Assembly (NCBI GenBank): GCA_002418705.1
Contig: DIEQ01000092.1
Coordinates: forward strand, 17,182 to 45,735
Direction: 5' to 3'
From: Mageeibacillus sp. UBA5770
Lineage (GTDB): Bacteria > Bacillota_A > Clostridia > Saccharofermentanales > Saccharofermentanaceae
DNA: 28,554 nucleotides
A program made the position numbers and the translations under genes. Shown here one piece after another: positions 25,237-28,554 of this stretch. Position 1 is the stretch's first letter. The number at the start of each line of letters is the position of its first letter. The notes under the pieces are model-generated. The model had not been told where the DNA came from. It searched no databases and saw nothing but the letters and a program-made list of their open reading frames with translations.

Positions 25237-25290
25237 GATGTCCCCTCTCCATTATTTTCAATTAAAATATCTATATTAATCATAGCCCTT

Positions 25291-28200
25291 TTACATAAGA
25301 GAAAAAAGATCTATCTGTGCCGAATCCGGCAAATGGTCGACGCAGCCGGTTGATATGATTTTTGCCATGGCTGTCGGTCCGATTCCGCTTCTGCGAAGAA
25401 GTTCGTCACGCGTCTTGAACGGGCCGTCTTCCCTTGCCTTGGCGATGCTCTGGGCTATCGCCGCACTGATTGTCGGAATGGCATTTAACGGCGGCAGAAT
25501 CTTGCCTTTCCCTGCCTTCTGGAACCGCACGGCATCGGACTTCAATATATCATAGGGCAGGAATTCAATTCCGCGGGCATACATTTCCTCAACAAGCTCA
25601 CAAAGATAGTACATTGCCTTTTCGTTGGGTTTGCGTGTAACGAATCCTTCATACAGTTCTTTGCGTTTAGCCTTCAGACGGGTCAGCCCGTTGCACATGA
25701 TATCGCCGTCAAATTCGTCAGCACGTATCGTGAAGAAAGAACAATAGTATTCTTCAGGATAATATACCTTGAACCATGCTATACGCAGGGACGAAATGGC
25801 ATATGCGGCAGCATGTGCCTTGGGGAACATGTACTTGATTTTTTTGCATGAATCAATATACCATTCAGGCACCTCTTTTTCACGCATGAGTGCTTCATGT
25901 TCCGCGGACAAGCCTTTACCCTTCCTGACTTTCTCCATAATGTCGAAAGATGCCTTGTTGGGAAGGCCCCAGTAGATCAGCTGCGTCATAATACCGTCAC
26001 GGCAGCCGATAACGCTGTTAAGCGTACAGGTACCGTTCTGGATCAAATCCTGAGCATTGCCTTTCCAGACGTCCGTACCGTGTGAAAGTCCCATGAGCTG
26101 GACAAGATCATAGAAATGTGTGGGACGCGTCTCCGTAATCATGTCGCGTGCCATAAAAGTACCCATCTCGGAAAGTCCGAGAGTAGCAGATTTCGCTTCC
26201 GAGGTACCGTCAGGAATGCCGAGGGCTTCCGTCGATACAAAAAGTGACATGACCTTCTCATCCGGTATGGGAATTGTCCGGACATCAACACCGGTCAGGT
26301 CTGAAAGCATTCGCAGCATTGTCGGATCGTAATGTCCCAGGATATCAAGCTTAAGAATCGTGTCATGCATGGCGTTGAAGTCAAAGTGCGTCGTTGTTGT
26401 GCCGCAGGTAAGCTTATTGGCCGGATGCTGGATCGGTGTAAACTCGAAGACATCCATTTCTTTGGGTACGACTACAATACCGCCGGGATGCTGTCCTGTC
26501 GTTCGTTTAACGCCGATCAGACCGAGAGAGCGCCGGCGGAGTTCCGCCTTGCTGGCCGGCATCCCGGAGCTTTCCTGAATTTTGTTCACGACAGCGACCG
26601 CATTTTTATCGGCAAAACAGCCTATCGTTCCGGCACGGAAGGTATGGCTCTGTCCGAAAAGCTCTTCAACATACTTATGCGCCCGTGACTGGTATTCGCT
26701 TGAAAAGTTCAGATCAATATCAGGCTGCTTGTCTCCGTAGAATCCAAGGAATGTTTCAAAGGGGATGTCCTGGCCTTCACAGCGCATCCGGGTGCCGCAT
26801 TTGGGGCAATCGATCTGAGGAAGGTCATAACCTGAACCATATTGGCCGGATTCGTCAAAAATCGAATAACGGCAGTTGGGACACAGAGTATGCGGAGGCA
26901 GCGGGTTAACCTCTGATATTCCGCACAATGTCGCAACGAGCGACGATCCGACCGATCCTCTCGAACCGACGATATAACCGTCTTCATTCGACTTTTTTAC
27001 AAGACGGTATGCAATATAGTACATGATTGCAAATCCGTTGCCGATGATGGACTGGAGCTCCTTTTCGACACGGGCCTTAACGATAGGCGTGATCTCTCCT
27101 TTATACTCGTACAGTTCTTTTGCAGCATCCCATGTCAGATTTCTGATATCATCTGCCGCTGTGTCAATAATCGGCGGATATGTGCCGTCCGGGAACGGCT
27201 TGAGTCCGGCCTCAATACGGTCTGCGATATCATTCGTATTCTTAACAACAACTTCGAAAGCCTTGTCTTCGCCAAGATATGCAAACTCCTGAATCATCTC
27301 AGGCGTGGTTCTGAAATACAGGTCACTTTGGAACTCGGCGTCTTTATATCCCATGTCCATCAGGATATATTTCCTATACTCTCCCTCATCCTTTTCCATG
27401 AAATGAGCGTCCGTTGTTGCACAGACCGGAAGCGACATATGTTCACCGAGCATGACAATCAGGCGGTTTAAATTCTTCAGGTCTTCTATGGTCGTAAGAC
27501 CGCTTTCCGGATTCCTCAAATAGAATTCGTTATTGCTTAATGGCTGAATCTCCAGATAGTCATAGAATCTGGCCATGCGGATAAATTCACGGTCCTGAAG
27601 CATCGCTGATTTTGCCAGGTCATACTGGTTGCCGTTCGCCCGGTAATAAGAAAGTACACGTGTGAAAATCTCACCGCGCTCGCAGGCACTGCCTATAATC
27701 AGGCCGGCTTTGAAGTACTCCAGCACGGATTTGGGAATTCGCGGTCTCATATTAAAGTATTGAGTGTGCGATTCCGACACCATGCGGTACATATGATAGA
27801 GGCCAAGCGCATTCTGAGCGAGAAGAATAACGTGGTGGACCTTCTGCTTACGGGCGACAATCTCAGACAGGCCGAGCTTTCCGGCCTTTTCGTTCAGTTC
27901 GAAGGGCGTATTCAAGTCAAAATCACGAAGAACCCTGGAAAGAATGATTCCGCATGTCATAGCATCGGAATCAGCCCTGTGGGCGCGTACAAGCGTTATT
28001 TTGAGGTAATCAGCCACAGTGGCAAGCTTATAGTTCGAAATTTCAGCATAGAAAGCCCTTGCCAGTGCAACGGTATCAATTGCAACCGGGTTGAACTTGA
28101 CTCGATATGCTTCGTGTTTTTCAATATCAACGGAAAATCCTGCAGTACGAAGGAAAGAAAGGTCAAACAGGACATTGTGACCGCAGATGGGCCTGTCACC

Positions 28201-28554
28201 GGCAAACTCCGAGAAAGCCCTTACGGCAGATACCGGATCAGGCGCGCCTTCCACATCAAATGGAGTAATCCCCGTAAGCTCCGTTATTTTTCCCGGAATA
28301 TCCCTGCCCGGATTAACGAAGGTATGGAAAATATCACCGGGCACAAATGTCCCGGATTCATCCCGGACAAAATGAACGGCACCGATCTCAAGCAGTGCAT
28401 CAGCGGCGCAGTCAAATCCGGTAGTCTCGACATCAACGGCGATATACCCGTCATCAAGCGTGTCCGTTTCCTGCGAATGATAGGCTATGCACGGACCATC
28501 GTCCACGAGATACCCCTCCATGCCATAAATAACTTTGAAGGGGTTTTCAGGCGT
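25291..28554 (-). CDS. polC: DNA polymerase III PolC-type alpha subunit, N-terminal part beyond window
   Basis: Replicative polymerase of low-GC Gram-positives with built-in 3'-5' exonuclease. About 1,087 codons are visible, open to the right edge; the internal ATG at 28521 is not the start, because upstream codons read TPENPFKVIYG, a normal PolC sequence. Full PolC is about 1,430 residues, so the OB-fold and first PHP part are missing. Numbered from that Met: DEDD exonuclease (D30, E32, GHNVLFD, HRADSD at 181-186), second PHP part (about 205-440), GSRGSVGSS (519-527), zinc Cys 547, 550, 572, 575, catalytic PDIDLNF (600-606), SGLSHGTDVW-type block, and a helix-hairpin-helix near the C-terminus. 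No frame break was seen. Confidence 0.97.
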   Translation of the reverse strand, partial: TPENPFKVIYGMEGYLVDDGPCIAYHSQETDTLDDGYIAVDVETTGFDCAADALLEIGAVHFVRDESGTFVPGDIFHTFVNPGRDIPGKITELTGITPFDVEGAPDPVSAVRAFSEFAGDRPICGHNVLFDLSFLRTAGFSVDIEKHEAYRVKFNPVAIDTVALARAFYAEISNYKLATVADYLKITLVRAHRADSDAMTCGIILSRVLRDFDLNTPFELNEKAGKLGLSEIVARKQKVHHVILLAQNALGLYHMYRMVSESHTQYFNMRPRIPKSVLEYFKAGLIIGSACERGEIFTRVLSYYRANGNQYDLAKSAMLQDREFIRMARFYDYLEIQPLSNNEFYLRNPESGLTTIEDLKNLNRLIVMLGEHMSLPVCATTDAHFMEKDEGEYRKYILMDMGYKDAEFQSDLYFRTTPEMIQEFAYLGEDKAFEVVVKNTNDIADRIEAGLKPFPDGTYPPIIDTAADDIRNLTWDAAKELYEYKGEITPIVKARVEKELQSIIGNGFAIMYYIAYRLVKKSNEDGYIVGSRGSVGSSLVATLCGISEVNPLPPHTLCPNCRYSIFDESGQYGSGYDLPQIDCPKCGTRMRCEGQDIPFETFLGFYGDKQPDIDLNFSSEYQSRAHKYVEELFGQSHTFRAGTIGCFADKNAVAVVNKIQESSGMPASKAELRRRSLGLIGVKRTTGQHPGGIVVVPKEMDVFEFTPIQHPANKLTCGTTTTHFDFNAMHDTILKLDILGHYDPTMLRMLSDLTGVDVRTIPIPDEKVMSLFVSTEALGIPDGTSEAKSATLGLSEMGTFMARDMITETRPTHFYDLVQLMGLSHGTDVWKGNAQDLIQNGTCTLNSVIGCRDGIMTQLIYWGLPNKASFDIMEKVRKGKGLSAEHEALMREKEVPEWYIDSCKKIKYMFPKAHAAAYAISSLRIAWFKVYYPEEYYCSFFTIRADEFDGDIMCNGLTRLKAKRKELYEGFVTRKPNEKAMYYLCELVEEMYARGIEFLPYDILKSDAVRFQKAGKGKILPPLNAIPTISAAIAQSIAKAREDGPFKTRDELLRRSGIGPTAMAKIISTGCVDHLPDSAQIDLFSLM

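Overview
The window looks like a chromosomal segment from a Gram-positive Firmicute, most likely a member of the Clostridia. The reasons are a PolC-type replicative polymerase, the Firmicute order priA-def-fmt-rsmB-rlmN-stp-prkC-rsgA-rpe-thiN, a PASTA-domain PrkC kinase with its PP2C phosphatase, a lipoprotein-anchored solute-binding protein, and strong AGGAG-type ribosome binding sites. Genus and species cannot be read from the sequence. No rRNA, tRNA, CRISPR array, insertion sequence or prophage gene was found.

Left region (1-9459), sugar or polyol catabolism. One leftward operon reads, in order of transcription: ATPase, permease and lipoprotein binding protein of a ribose-type ABC importer; a zinc-dependent polyol dehydrogenase; a class II aldolase/epimerase; a UlaE-type 3-epimerase; and a LyxK-type FGGY kinase cut by the left edge. 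A SorC-family sugar-responsive regulator is divergent on the + strand. The divergent gap holds two good face-away promoters and three copies of a TTATkTCTAGAT-like motif that are good operator candidates. The most economical reading is import of a pentitol or rare pentose, oxidation to L-xylulose, phosphorylation, and epimerisation into the pentose phosphate pathway. The substrate is inferred, not shown.

Middle region (9460-13822), four separately transcribed or weakly linked pieces: a secreted CAP (SCP/PR1) protein with BspA-like leucine-rich repeats and two fibronectin III domains (leftward); a 315-bp AT-rich gap; a membrane-anchored NAGPA-type phosphodiester glycosidase (rightward); and a class I/II PLP aminotransferase with its own extended -10 promoter (rightward).

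Right region (13836-28554), a tightly packed leftward housekeeping block. polC (5' end beyond the right edge) is followed by priA, def, fmt, rsmB, rlmN, stp, prkC, rsgA, rpe and thiN. Six successive junctions from def to rsgA are 4-bp stop/start overlaps, and rpe-thiN overlap by 13 bp, so translation is probably coupled. The block links replication and its restart, translation initiation (formyl-Met chemistry), rRNA modification, ribosome assembly, and Ser/Thr phospho-signalling at the cell wall. The kinase PrkC carries an unusual extra extracellular module after its PASTA repeats: an InlB B-repeat-like domain flanked by Thr-Pro linkers encoded by hexanucleotide repeats.

No feature clearly amounts to a new molecular system. 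The best leads are the ABC-fed L-xylulose-type pathway with its candidate operators and the extended PrkC ectodomain.
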